A stretch of DNA of 64,000 nucleotides. It comes from Cannabis sativa (taxonomy: Eukaryota > Streptophyta > Magnoliopsida > Rosales > Cannabaceae). The translations under genes and the position numbers were made by a program. The stretch is from positions 6,130,812-6,194,811 of the forward strand of contig NC_083604.1 in assembly GCF_029168945.1 (NCBI RefSeq), read 5' to 3'. This document shows positions 12,901-25,158 of the stretch, in pieces. Every line of letters begins with the position of its first letter. Position 1 is the first letter of the stretch. Below the pieces are notes generated by a model. It had not been told where the DNA came from. It saw only the letters and a list, made by a program, of their open reading frames with translations, and did no database searches.

Positions 12901-13222
12901 ATCACACATCAACTTAAAATGCCAGTCCCAATTTCAAGCTACTACAATAAGAGCAAAAATAAGCTTTTCCTTTAGAACATTAAAAGCTTTCAATCATTAT
13001 TCCTCATTAAAATTAAAGGAAACTCAATTCATTAGCAAGTTCAAGAGAGGTTTGGATACTTTTTAGAAGTTCTTAATGAATCTTCTATAAAACCTAGCAT
13101 GGCTAAGAAAACTTCTCATACCTTTGACTGAAAAATGGTGGTGGAAGATTTTCAATGGTAGAAATTTTAGCTCTATCTACCTCAATTCCCTTGCTTGAAA
13201 CTTTGTGGCCAAGAACAATGCC

Positions 13223-13808
13223 TTATGTCACCATAAAATGGAATTTTTGCCAATCCAGAACAAGATTAGTCTCTTCATAACGTTGTAATACCGCTTCTAA
13301 ATTTTTCAAGCACACATCAAAAGAAGACCAAAAAACAAAAAAACCATCCATGAAAATCTCAATAGTCTTCTCCACCATATCAAAAAATTGAGTCTTCATA
13401 CAACGCTGAAATGTAGCAGGAGCATTACACAACCCAAATTAATGACATTCTTTGAAAAGGAAAAGTACCATAGGGACAAGTAAAAATGGTCTTCTCTTAG
13501 TCTTCTATAGCAATAGAAATCTGATGGTACCCACAATAGCCATCTAAAAAGCAATAATAACTGTAGCCTGCAAGTTTGTCAAGCATCTGATCGAGAAAAG
13601 GCAAAGGAAATTGATCCTTCCTAGTAGCCTTGTTGAGCTTGTAGTAATCAATACACACTCTCCATCCCAAAAAAGTTATTGTTAGGATGAGTTCGTTATC
13701 TTCATTTTTCACCATTGTCATACCATCCTTCTTAGGAATGACCTGCACTGGGCTCACCCATGCACTATCAGAGATCAAATCCACCACATTATTATCAAGC
13801 CACTTCAA
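13223..13808 (-). pseudogene. Gypsy reverse transcriptase fragment
   Basis: Two open blocks: 13497-13808 contains SAWVSPVQVIPKKDGMT, VCIDYYKLNKAT and DQMLDKLAGYSYYCFLDGY; 13223-13432 contains CNAPATFQRCM and IFMDGFFVF. The catalytic YVDD-type motif reads FMDG here, so one active-site Asp has become Gly. This, with the frame breaks between the blocks, marks a dead copy. Confidence 0.85.
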
Positions 13809-14539
13809 CGTTTCTTTTCTTATACCACCTCTTTCATGGTTGGATTCAATCTTCTTTGAGCATAAATATAAGGTTTGTTGTATGGTTCTAGGAGGATTTT
13901 ATGCATTACAACAGAGTGACTGATTTCCTTAATATCAACTAGAGTCCATCTAATAGCAATCTTATAGGATCTTAGCACCCTCAACAATTTCTCTAGTTCT
14001 ACACCAGACAAGTGAGCAAAAAAAAAAAAAAAAAAAAACAAGAAATGTCTCATTATCACCCAAATAAGCATACCATAAATGATTTGGCAAGGTCTTTAAT
14101 TCTAACTCAGGTGGCTTCTTAATAGAAGGCAGTGATCTTTCAAGCCATTATTACAACTCCTCATATTTCTTCCTATAGTAAGGAACTTGAAAGTCAACCC
14201 GATTTACATATTACATGACTTCAATGTCATCAAGATCATCAACAGAGGATCAAAAACTAGAGGCTTCTAAGATACAATATTTTCAACCACATTAGCAATA
14301 AAACAATCATCATTTCCCTTCAAATAATTGATGGTCATGAAAATATTAAAGACCACTTCTTCTCCTTGAACCCGAAGCTCCAACTAACCCTTCTAAGCAT
14401 CAATGAGAGCCCGACTTGTAGCTAAGAATGATCTTCTAAGAATTATTGGCACATCATCATCTTCTTCCACATCCAGAACAATAAAGTCATCAAAAAAAAA
14501 ATAATTCATCTACTTTTATCAGAACATGTTTAATAATAC

Positions 14540-14730
14540 TCCGTGGATGCTTGACTGGTTTATATGCTCACTAAAGAGTAACACTTATTGGCCTCGCTTC
14601 CCCCAAACTAAGTATTTTAAACACAAATAAAGGCATCATAATAATACTCGCACCCAAATCACATAATGCATGTTTACATTCAAATTTTCCAATTGTACAA
14701 GGAATGGTGGATCATGAAGCTTTTAAGGTA
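14540..14730 (-). pseudogene. Gypsy aspartic protease fragment
   Basis: Minus translation around 14640-14700 reads CTIGKFECKHALCDLGAS, matching the substrate loop and DLGAS active-site turn of Athila-type proteases. Flanking frame is broken. The same motif occurs intact in the element at the right end of the window (ALCDLGASINLMP). Confidence 0.65.
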
Positions 14731-15139
14731 ATTTTCTTTGCAAAAATTCACTACATTTTTCAATAAGAGCCACAGTTTCATAATCTTCAATCTTTTTTTT
14801 CTTGAAAAATTTTATTTCATGACTTTCACATAACTAGGCATTTGTTCTAAGGCTTTAGCCAAAGAAATGTTGATGTGAACCTTTTTTGAACACATCTAAT
14901 AACTTATATATAAAACTGTTTATCTAGCCAAATTTTTCTAAGCCTATGAGGATATGGGATTTGAGAAGGTTGATCTAGTGCCACTGGTAGATTCTTTTTT
15001 GTAATTTGAAAATCTTTAGGAATCTTCTTATCAACTTCACCAAAACTTTCAACCACATAATTCTTCTGACTCTTGTCCTATTGTACTCCTAACTATTCTA
15101 CTTCTTACCACTTCTCAAAGTAATTATTTGAAAGTTTTC

Positions 15140-16130
15140 TTTTGAATTCACCACAGTGTAGGAAAATTCCCTTGAGGCCTGATGTTGAGCATGTTTGCTA
15201 GCTGCCCCACTTATGTTTCAAGACTTCTGATAGATGCTCTTATCTCAGTCATAAACTGAGTTTGTGTATTGGTAAGAGTTAGCTAAGTAACTTGTAGATC
15301 ATTAGATTGAGTAGTTCCCACACACAACAAGTGGTACCTCAATCATAGATTGGAAGATCGTGAAGGATCAAAATCAAAGAGAAGGACATTCGGGCTCAGA
15401 TCTTGATAATACTCTGCGACAGAAAGGATACAAGGGTTAGAGATCTGAGTGGAAGGAGACATATTATTTCGCTGCAACCAATGTAAGGTTTTCTTAACTT
15501 TATATGTGTTTATTATCGTTTTAGAAAGTTCATATTTAGGATGTTAAACAACATACTTGTGAGTAGATCTAAGATCCTGGTAAAATAAATTCCAACAGAA
15601 GCTTGATTTGTTGGTGGATTAACTTGCTATTGTTGAGACATATTTTGTTGGACTTAATTTTGACTAGGTTGCTACCCCTGATTATTTCTCCAAGTGAAAT
15701 TTAGATGATTTCTCCACCTAAGATTGAATGAGTTAGAGAATGGGTTGTTGAACTACCTCTGAAAATTATAATAGCTTGAACTTAACTAGGATTCATTAAA
15801 ATATCATCAGTTGATGTGCATTAATCAAAAGTATGGGTTGGCAGTAACAGTATTCTATTGTAACTGTTTAGTTAGTGTAGCAACTTGAGCAGTCAAAGTA
15901 GCTAGTTTTTGTATCTAATTTATGAATATTAGTTGTCTTCTTCTTCCCAGATGCTCTTTGATGATAATTCATAGTCATATTTTCTAATAGTTCATAAGCC
16001 TCACGTCCACTCTTCCTCATGATGTGCCACCAACTGCACCATTGATTCTAATTGTAGAACACAAACTATTATAAAAATTTTGTACCAACATCCACTATTG
16101 AATACCATGATGGACTCATCCCCATCAAAG
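15140..16130 (-). pseudogene. Gypsy gag C-terminal fragment
   Basis: Minus translation shows a NFYNSLCSTIRINGAVGGT-like stretch near 16030-16110 and, on the other side of the inserted LTR fragment, MTEIRASIRSLET and VGQLAN near 15190-15260. These align by order and wording with the better gag at 61540-63323. Several stops are present. Confidence 0.6.
15308..15597 (+). mobile_element. Family L LTR fragment (copy B, 3' end only)
   Basis: About 290 bp identical in layout to the last part of the other family L LTRs: GTAGTTCCCACACAC, CAGATCTTGATAATACTCTG, GTGAGTAGATCTAAGATCC and the terminal TTCCAACA. It lies inside the gypsy gag remnant. The rest of the LTR is missing and no TSD pair was found, so it is a truncated or recombined insertion. 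Confidence 0.8.
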
Positions 16131-16399
16131 TTCTTGACTATCAGCCGTTTCGAACTTGGTTTCTCTTGAATTTTGGACTCAGTAGGTTTAGGTAACATCT
16201 CTCTCTCTCTCTTAAAGAATTGATTGAAATGGGATTCCTTCACCCTTTCCAATAATTTGGATTTCTCAAATTTTGTTTTAATCTTCGGGTAATAAAAATT
16301 ACTGCCACGCCAAGTGACACACTCGGTGTTATGGTCTGACATTGGAAGTATAAAGTGTGGAGGTCTTGAAGGATGCAAAAAGAAATACAACAAAAATAA

Positions 16400-16830
16400 A
16401 AGTTAGACATGTTGTGTAAAGTCATCGGACAGATATCGAACCACATCAAACACAATTTCAATATCAAAATATAAGATGGCATTGGACCAAGTGTCAGACC
16501 CACACCGTACCTATATCGGACCAAGCCAAAAAAGATCAATTCAATAAAATGCAATAACCACCAAACAACATATTAGACTACATCAGACCAGTATCAGACC
16601 CAACCCAAAAAAATCAGCTACATAAAATGCATACACCTATTAGACATACTGTCGAGCTGCATCAGACCAACATCGGACAAACACAAAAACATAGAGTTGG
16701 ATACCCATGAGACCACTATCGGACCTACATCGAGCTTATATCAGACCTACGTCTTCAATCCGAATCCTTTTCAACCACAGAATACCATCGGACATGCATC
16801 GGACCTAGCTTAAAAACCAGTTTCTTGCCC
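16400..16830. repeat. Interspersed ATCGGAC-type short repeats
   Basis: About a dozen copies of a degenerate 7-8 base word, ATCGGAC(C/A) or ATCAGACC, occur at irregular spacing, several of them in pairs about 10-15 bases apart. No ORF explains them. They could be subterminal repeats of an unrecognised element next to the gypsy remnant. Confidence 0.5.
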
Positions 16831-18939
16831 AAAACACAAATTCAGCCAAATCCAACTCTAAATTTAACCCAGACTCACAGAGAAACACATATATTTTAAC
16901 CTTAAATCAATAAACTTATCAATAATCTCATACATTTTAACCATAAATCATGCAAAAATACAATAGATATATAAATGAAAAAGGGAGGGAACAAAATCTC
17001 TTACCTTCGACATTGCGAACTCGATCGTGGCCTCAGGTGCGAGATGTCGTGATAGTTCGTGATGGGCAGTGGTCGTGGGTTGGAGAGACAAATCCGGTGG
17101 TTGTGGCCGTGGTGGTGGGTTGTCGTTGGTTCGAGAAGTTGTTACAATGATGGTGAAAAATTGGGTTTGTTTAGAAGAGTGTAAGAGAGAGGTAGGTGTG
17201 TTGACAAATGGGAGGAATAGTTTTGACTTTAATGAAAAATTGACCTATTCTACAAATAATTTTAATATACTAAAATTTAGTGTATCAATTTGTCCAATAA
17301 ATACATAATAAATCAATTTTCCTTTTTACAATAATCCATCCATATATAACGTAATATACATGTGTGTACAGTGTAGTAGTAGTAAGTAATGGCGTGTTTA
17401 GTTGAGAAAAAGGTTTCACGTGGGTGGTTAGTGCAGTGAATTGCATTGGCGTAGAGATTGGCGATGAATTGAATTAATAAAGAGGTACGTAGGGCCGCAC
17501 GTGGGTAGGACACAACATAACACAACACAACTGTCAAATAAAATTATGTTATCCCAACCCCCAAACAAACATACAGATCTAAATTCTAATAATATATCTA
17601 AACCTGCATTGCATGCATATACGCCAAATCACACACCTAATCAAAACCAAACCAATTATTATCACCTCCCCTATTTCTCTATTCTTTTCTTCCTTTTACA
17701 CATATTATATCATTACATTACATTACATTCAAAAATATCTCTTTGGGTCCTTTCTCCTCATTATTCCAAATCCTTAAGATAAGGAGAGTCAGAATATATA
17801 ATTCATCATTTTCTTATTAGTTAAGAATTAACAACATTATGATCTTATTTTCCAAAATTATATATTATTGAGTCTTGTTTTTAGCAATAAAATAAACAAG
17901 AGAAGATTCGACCTATATAACTCTTTTATTTTGTAACGAAAAAACAAAAGGTTGAAATTACAAAAAGAGTGATCATTTTGTTATCAGATCATATAAAATG
18001 TACGGATGTAAACTTTTCACAGAAGTATCAACTATTATTAATAAATAAATATTAGCTTACCTTAACCGGAAACCTTATTTGATTGATTACTAATTATTTG
18101 CATAATATAAATTATATTATATATATAATAGCATAATCAGATAATGGTTGGGACCCATGACCCATGTAGATGGCATGTGGATTTGGTTTAATGACCCAAT
18201 TAAGTAAAACACAGTGCAATTAAGCTTCAATGATTCACCAATATTTTATTATAGGGAACAATGTTCCACATTATCAAAACATTGTTTGGTATTATAATAT
18301 TTTTATATATTTAATTGCTATCGGCTATATGGGGTCGGCTATTAAAATATAAAAACACATTTATATTAAAGACTAAGAAAGAAAGAAAAGGTTAAATGTG
18401 CTGAGACAGAGCTTAACCAAGTAGAATTGGAGATTGTTATACAGACCAACAAAGTACAAACCATATGAGGGCTTGGAAGACCATAAAATCCCTTGAAGAT
18501 GCATTTTCTCATATCATGATGTGACCAATTTTACTTGCCAAAATTAAGAAGAGAATGCAATAATAATAATACAAAAAATCTAAATTCTTGTAAGGTGAAT
18601 TATATAGTGATGTTAATATTAGCATTTTAAGTTTTTATTGTAATCATATTGAGTGTTATGTCTTTTGATAATTATATTATATGACATTTTATATGTTGGT
18701 AATTTTAATGATTATTTTAGTACGAATGATAATAATAGTTTAAATCCTTCTTAGTACTCTCATTATATTGTTAACTTTTAAAATTTTATTACTAAATTCA
18801 CCATGGCTCCTGTGGATTATGTTGGATGTAAGTAATACTTGGAAGCATCATTAAACTTTTGAAAGACTTATTGAGCTTTATTTAATCAAGATTGGAAAGA
18901 TATAATTATTCTATAGGGCCTCTCTCTTTCACTTAGAAT
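16831..18939. other. Intergenic DNA, no supported gene
   Basis: Several short frames (for example 16950-17308 plus and 17501-17782 plus) have no recognisable domain and no clear exon borders. A GC-richer patch at 17000-17150 could be an old exon of a transposon but nothing identifies it. Confidence 0.45.
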
Positions 18940-19791
18940 ATTTCCATATGATCAGCCGCCGCCACACAACCCTTTTTGAAAGAGTCTCAGGTAAGTCTCT
19001 TCCCTTTGCGTTTTATTATATATATTGGGGACAATGTAATATTTAATTTGGGGGAAAAGATTTAAAAATTTTAATTTTCTGCGTTTCAATTTTCTGCTTT
19101 AATTTTTATGTTATAGTTAGGAATGGCAATAAGCTAGAAGATAGTCGTATACTGCTGTTTAGTGTAATGTACTATGAAATTACAAAATAACTGTGTGCTT
19201 AACTCTGTTAACTCTTTGGATTAGTTTGGATGCTTGGAGACCTGTGTATGAATGCAATTTGTTAATCTGTGAAAATTGTTATAATTGTTTTACTATGGTT
19301 TGTGGTAAGATTGACAGGATAGCTTAGAACTTGAATGTTTTATTCTTTTGAGGCGAAATCCTTGGCAATGTTCAATAGGAATATGAATTTAGGCATTTGT
19401 TGGATAGTTTGAGCCTTTCAAGCCTACCATGAAACTTTTTTCCCTAGTTGACCCTCCATGAGCCTAAACCTGTTTTGTTTCTCATCTATTGAACCGAAAA
19501 AAATTTGTATCCACACTGTTAATTTTTTCTTCACCATTTTATCCATGATATCATAAGCTATACAATTAGTTTGGGGGAGCAAAAGTACTTAGTGTGAGAT
19601 AAAGGATAGAAGGGAGAAGAACTTGCAAGATTGAGGAAAAAAGAAAAAATGTGTAATTCAATGCCACTGAAAAGAAAAAGAAAGAAGAAAAAAAAAAGAA
19701 AAAAACACAAAACACACAAGAAAGTAAAATGTGTTTGAAAGAAAAAAAAAATTATTTCAGTGATGTTGGAAAATAAAATATGTATATCTTT
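18940..19791 (+). mobile_element. Internal 3' region of a Tat/Athila-lineage gypsy element (part 1)
   Basis: Non-coding sequence with the traits of the region before the 3' LTR in this lineage: GGGGACAATGT near 19027, then TTTAATTTGGGGGAA near 19045, and TTAGTTTGGGGGAGC near 19566, each polypurine-tract-like. It stops at 19791 where the CACTA transposon begins and resumes at 38604. The left limit is uncertain and no 5' part of the element was found. Confidence 0.55.
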
Positions 19792-20085
19792 CACTACAAG
19801 AAAAATGAGTATTAATGAGGACAAATTTCGTTAGTAAAAACCCCTGTTTTCGTCAGTATTCCTTATCAATGAGGACATTTCGTTAGTAAAAAGTCGTTGA
19901 GAATAGTTCGTCGGTAAAAACGATTATTAACAACGACTTTTTAAGTCGTTGGGAATAAAAATTATCAACAACGACAATGTCGTTGGGAATAATATATTTT
20001 TTTTTTAAAACCTGAGTGTATCAACAACGACCTAGTCGTCATTGATATTATCAATGATGACAATGTCGTTATTGAAGAGCTTTTC
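19792..20085. repeat. CACTA left terminal and subterminal repeats
   Basis: Terminal CACTACAAGAA followed by repeated GTCGTTG, CAACGAC and TTCGTTAGTAAAAA words in both orientations. In En/Spm-type elements such arrays bind the element's own TNPA-type protein; that role is inferred here. Confidence 0.8.
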
Positions 20086-20431
20086 GAAAAAAAAATTAAA
20101 TAATTATATTAAAATTATTTCTAATTAATTATTAATATATAATATTATATTAAAATTATTAAATTAAATAATTATTTTAAATTTATATTTTTTTAATTAA
20201 TTAATTAATATATAAAATTATTGAATTAATTAAGATATGAAATCATTTAACTAAAAGAAAATATTTAGAGTCACTAATATTAGAATAAAAAGTGAGTCAT
20301 AAACATTATAGTACTGCATAACTAAATATAAATTAGTGTTCATAAAATATTAACAAACATTTACCGATAGTTCGTAAAATTAAAATAGATATTCTAAAAG
20401 AAGTTTGTAGTAGCATCGTCCTCATCACTAG
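20086..20431. other. AT-rich CACTA internal DNA
   Basis: Non-coding. It ends at ACTAG (20427-20431), the left target duplication of the solo LTR that follows. Confidence 0.6.
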
Positions 20432-20914
20432 TGTAAAGACCGCTTAGTTTAATTTGGAAATTAGCAGTTAATTATGTTTAATTATGAAAATTATTTATAG
20501 ATATTTAAATAATTATTTATGCTGTTATTATTGAATTCTGAAATGCATTTTATGTCATATAGTGAATTTCATAATTTTGCATTTCCGGTGCCCGGTAACA
20601 TGGAACTCGGTGTTTGGCTCAGTAAAATCACAACTTAGTATGTTAGTATTAGGGGACGGTTATTTAGACATTGGAAATGTCGGGAGTGGTCGGGAATTTA
20701 GAATTTCCCAAAATACCCTTTAGTGCCCTTTATGTTATTTTAGTGTGGAGGGGCAAAATGGTCATTTTGTCCCATTTATGTTTTGTCCTTTAGTGGACTT
20801 AGTAAATAAAAATTGATGTTATGTTATGTTTCTTTTGGCTGAAATAAAGGTTTATTATTTGCTTTTACTCTCATTTTGTTCAAAGTAGAAAAATTAGAAA
20901 ATTTAAGAAAAACT

Positions 20915-21015
<101 letters not shown>

Positions 21016-22020
21016 CGGCCCTCCTTGAGCAGCAAGGAAGGGGATGTTTCCTTTGTGATTCAAGCTCATTTTAATCAGATTTAGTGATCTCTAATTGTTG
21101 GTAAGGTTTCTATATCTTTCTTCTATGTTTCTTGGAATTCTTGAAGAGAAATGATAGGTTGCATGCTTAGTTTTGAGTTGGTTGTTGCTGCTGTGTTTAT
21201 ATGTTGTTTTCAGAGGTTTAAGCATGTTGGATTGAGTGGAATGAAACTGTTTTGATGCATGTTTGGTTGGTTTTAAATTAGTTTAGAGTTTTGGTTCAAA
21301 AGCTATGGTTTTTCAAAGTAAAAATGTGAAATTAGTTGCTGTAGGGTTTGTTTGTGCTGGAGTTCATTTTCTGCAGTTTTTATATGCATGTTTATGTAGT
21401 TTAAATCAAGTTTTGATGCTTGTAGGTGAGCTTTAGCCAAGTTTGAGTTTTGAACTCAAAGCTTAGAGCTCACATGGCATTTTTAGTATCTGTGGATTCT
21501 GGATGGTTTTGATGCTTTAGATTTGTTCTTAGGGGTATTTAGAACAGGTCTGGAAGTTTTGGTGTGATTTGGGTTTGATTTGAGCAAGTTATAGAATTTC
21601 GTGTTGTTCCTGCGAGGAACGGAAATTCCGGATGGGGTTCAGGAATTCCCAGAACCAGAATTCCGGTTGCAGAACCGGTCTGCCGGTTGGGGGATTTTTA
21701 GGAACCCTAGTTTTTCTCGTTTTTATGTTGTTTAGGGTATTTCCATACTTTTTATCGATAGGGAAACTTCTAGTTTCTAGTTTAAGTCCCCGGGAAGTGA
21801 TTTAGCGTATCACTTATCTAGTGTTGTGATTGTTATGGTTTAAGAGCCTGTAAACCGCCATGCAGTTCGTTCCACTCAGGTTGACCGGCACACCTGAATT
21901 CGGAATTGAGGTAAGATTAGTATAAAAATATGCATATGTATTACATGTTTAGCGTGCATGTTAGGAAGTCTGTTAGATTACATTAGATATGTATGTTGGG
22001 TTCGTACCATCCGACCATAT

Positions 22021-22263
22021 CACATCGGTTAGGCTAGAGTATGACTAGCAGCTGGAGTATGACTAGTGAACCGAGTATAGGCTGATACTAGGGTTGGTGG
22101 TACTGTACTGTTTGACCGTATCACATCGGTTAGGCTAGAGTATGACTAGCAGCTGGAGTATGACCAGTGAACCGAGTATAGGCTGATACTGTAACACATC
22201 GGTAAGGCTAGGGTAGGACTAGCAGCTGGAGTATGACCAGTGTACCGAGTATAGGCTGTTACT
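22021..22263. repeat. Three-copy LTR tandem repeat, about 69 bp core
   Basis: Copies starting near 22021, 22122 and 22195 share CACATCGGTTAGGCTAG, CTAGCAGCTGGAGTATGAC and ACCGAGTATAGGCTG. Spacing is unequal (101 and 73 bp) because a roughly 30 bp spacer follows copy 1 only. Confidence 0.85.
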
Positions 22264-22773
22264 TTGTCAATAGTACCGTCGTATGAACGTTCGGGACTCA
22301 GTATCGTGTGGGACACGACAGTTAGGGTTGTGGTCAGGGGTATGGGCGTCTGATCATAACCCGGGATTATGTATGTTTTATGATTTATGCTTTTCTTACT
22401 GAGTTTGTCGACTCACAGTGCTATGTTTATGTGTAGGTAAGGGCAAGGCCAAGGCTGAGGAACCATGAGGGCGAGCTGATGAAGATTGTACATGTCGGGG
22501 CGGTTAGGCCTAGAGCGTACGATCCTCGGGACAGCGGTTCTTTTTTGTAATTAGTCGCTAGGCGACAAGTATTTTGCTTTAGACAGTAAACTTTGTAAAG
22601 TATTTTGTAATCGGGATCCCGAGTATTTTGTATAAAATATTATATAAGTTTAATTAAAAAGCAAAATTTTTAATTAATCACGATTTCCATAAACCTCGTT
22701 GATTAGCAACGAGCTGCACAGTACATTTAAAAATCACGTAATACGCCTATGCTAGTTAGGGTGTTACAACTAG

Positions 22774-23235
22774 CATCTCCAGGAACATCTGACGCAGGAA
22801 CATCCGGCATCTGTTGATAGTATGGCGGCATTTGCGAACTTGTCATCATCTGAGATGTCTGCTGCCCATGTAGTGTCGGCATCATTTGACATGTCTGCTG
22901 CTCTTGTTGTGTCGGCAACATTTGAGATGTCTGCTGCCCTTGTTGTGTCGGCATCATCTGAGAAGTCTGCTGTCCTATATGTGTCGGCATCATTTGAGAT
23001 GTCTGCTCCCATGGTTGTGTCGGCATCGTCTGCGATGTGTTCTGATATTGCTGCCCTTGTGTCGACATCTGAACATTTTGCAGCATCTGTGACATTTGTG
23101 GCATCCGAGGCTCTGACACATGAGACGTCTGAGGCGATTGCGTCATCATATTCAACAATACTTGCGAATTGTTTGGCGACTAAAACACAAACTGCAAGTA
23201 TGACTGGTACATTTGACTGTGAAATTGCTCAGGAC
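22774..23235 (-). pseudogene. CACTA second-ORF product, C-terminal Gln/Met-rich part
   Basis: Continues the reading frame of 33476-33908, from which it was parted by the retrotransposon at 23241-33470. It translates to a Gln/Met/Ser-rich domain with about six copies of a 12-residue unit (QTSQMMPTQQGQ-like; 36 bp period at 22850-23045). An in-frame TAG falls between the words LQFVF and SPNNS. The ORF runs into the solo LTR at 22768. Low-complexity Gln-rich tails occur on plant En/Spm second-ORF proteins; no enzymatic role is claimed. Confidence 0.65.
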
Positions 23236-23240
23236 TTAAC

Positions 23241-25146
23241 TGTTAGAATTTATTTTACCAGGATCTTAGATCTACTCACAAGTATGTTGTTTAACACCCT
23301 AAATATGAACTTTCTAAAACGATAAAATAAATACATATAAAGTTAAGAAAAACTTACATTGATGCAGCAGAATTAATGTCTCCTTCCACTTAGATCTCTA
23401 ACCCTTGTATCCTTTCTGTAGCAGAGTATAATCAAGATCTGAGCCCAAATGTCTTTCTTCTTTAAGTTTGATCCTTCACAGTCTTCCAATCTATGATTGA
23501 GTTACTGCTTGCTGTGTGTGGGCACTTACTCTTTCACTAGGGTTCGAAATATATGAAGAGAAAAGAGAGAAGAGGGTTTCGGCCTATAGAAGAAAATGGG
23601 GAAGGCTCAGTTTTTCTGAAGAGAGAAATTTCTGTCAGAAAAGGTTATGAAAACTTGTTAAAGCATGTAATTTGACTGAGCCATCACTTTCTATTTATAG
23701 GCAACTACTAGGTTTAGGTCAGGAATTATTTGGCATTAAAATAATGAAAAAAATCAATTTGAATTTCCACAAATAGTGGCCGGCCATGGTGTGATAATGG
23801 GCCCCACTTGATTTTGCAGTTTTATCAAATTTTATTTCTATTTTCTCAAAAACGCTAATTTTCCAATTCTAACCATTTAAATGCCAAAACTAATTATTTA
23901 ATAACTAAAATAGATTATTAAATAATATTGTCATTTAATTTAATTATTAACTAGACATATAAAGTCCATTAATAAATAAATAAACCTAAAATCTCTTTTC
24001 TTTACAATTTCACCCCTGCTTAGTGAAAATTCATAAAATTAGACATAGTCTAACTTTAGAATTATAATTGATCAATCACGAATCAATTAATGAGTCTTAC
24101 AAGCAGAATGTTCTCAACTAGAATGGGGACCATGGATCTATATGCTGAGCTTCCAATAAGTGAACCAAATTTACCAAGTAAATTTCTACTTATTAATTCT
24201 TCGTTGAATGCACTCTTAGAACTTAGAATTGCACTCTCAGAATTATATAGAGCATATTATATGTTCCACGATATCAATATACTATCTCATTTAACCATTG
24301 TTATAATCTTATTGTGATTTAAAGATCCTCTATATAGATGATCTACATCGAGATGGGATTTCTTTACCGTTCTCACCCCTCAATGTATTTTTCCCCTTAA
24401 AACACTTAGCTACCTGTAAATGGTGTTTAGTGATCTAATAATTAGTCAGTTAAACAAGAGCTTATCCATTTACTTCTATTTGCTAAGCTCGAAGGGAATC
24501 ATCACTTGACTTCTATACACCAGTAGAAGCTATAGATTCCATATTTATGTTCAACACTCCCACTCAATCATACTATCATGTTCCCAAAATATACGTATCA
24601 CCCTGACCTAAAAGTAGGCTTAACTAATAAATCAAAGAACATGAATAGCACTCCTGAGTTGAGCCTAAGTATATCAGGATTTAGATTCTTTTAATCTTAA
24701 GATCAACTACTTATATTGACTTGGAAAGATATATATAACGGTAAGTTTGTAATATCTTAACTTAGTTGCAATATCGGTCCAGTCCAATGTGTACTCCATA
24801 CATTCAAAACTAGTATATTTTACTAATGTCCTAGAAAGAACATAACACTTACTCCAAGTGTAAGTACACATCATCGCTGATTATCACATTAGTGTAAATC
24901 TAAAACACTGATGAAACAGGGACCAAGTCTTTTGATTCATATGATCACAATCACATTCCACTGTGTTGACGATACTGTAATTGTGAATAAACATATGATC
25001 TGAATTTAACTAAATCTGTGTGTAAATGTAATAAAATATTAAACCATTAGCATGTAAAATTCATGCAAACATAAATCACTTCAAATTTCTTATATTGATA
25101 ACTAATCAGATTGTAAAGAGTTTTATTTAGGGTATAAAACCCAACA
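23241..25146 (-). repeat. Family L 3' LTR (copy C)
   Basis: 1906 bp. In element sense it starts TGTTGGGTTTTATACCC and ends AAATTCTAACA: the usual TTCCAACA end has a G-to-A type change. It is closely similar to copy D throughout, with few substitutions by eye, so the insertion is fairly young. It contains a CTATAAATAG TATA-like box near 23693-23702. Confidence 0.92.
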
Positions 25147-25158
25147 AACTCCCATTAG
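25147..25158 (-). promoter_or_regulatory. Polypurine tract of the gag-only element
   Basis: In element sense the bases just before the 3' LTR read CTAATGGGAGTT, a short purine-rich tract expected to prime plus-strand synthesis. Confidence 0.65.

Larger units (their letters stand above)
11870..16400 (-). mobile_element. Decayed Athila-like Ty3/gypsy retrotransposon (gag to integrase), LTRs not found
   Basis: Reading leftward on the minus strand, recognisable blocks appear in the order gag, protease, reverse transcriptase, RNase H, integrase, which is the Ty3/gypsy order. Frames are broken many times. The wording of the RT, RNase H and gag blocks is that of the Athila/Tat side of the family. 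The integrase stops abruptly near 11945 and no LTR pair or primer-binding site was recognised, so the copy is truncated. It is further interrupted by an LTR fragment at 15308-15597. Confidence 0.8.

Noticed and set aside
17501..17782. 93-codon plus-strand ORF
   Set aside because: Low-complexity Asn/His/Tyr-rich translation of AT-rich DNA with no domain or exon signals.
22822..23325. 167-codon plus-strand ORF
   Set aside because: It is the antisense shadow of the 36 bp tandem repeat in the CACTA second ORF, which reads on the minus strand; no start context or domain of its own.
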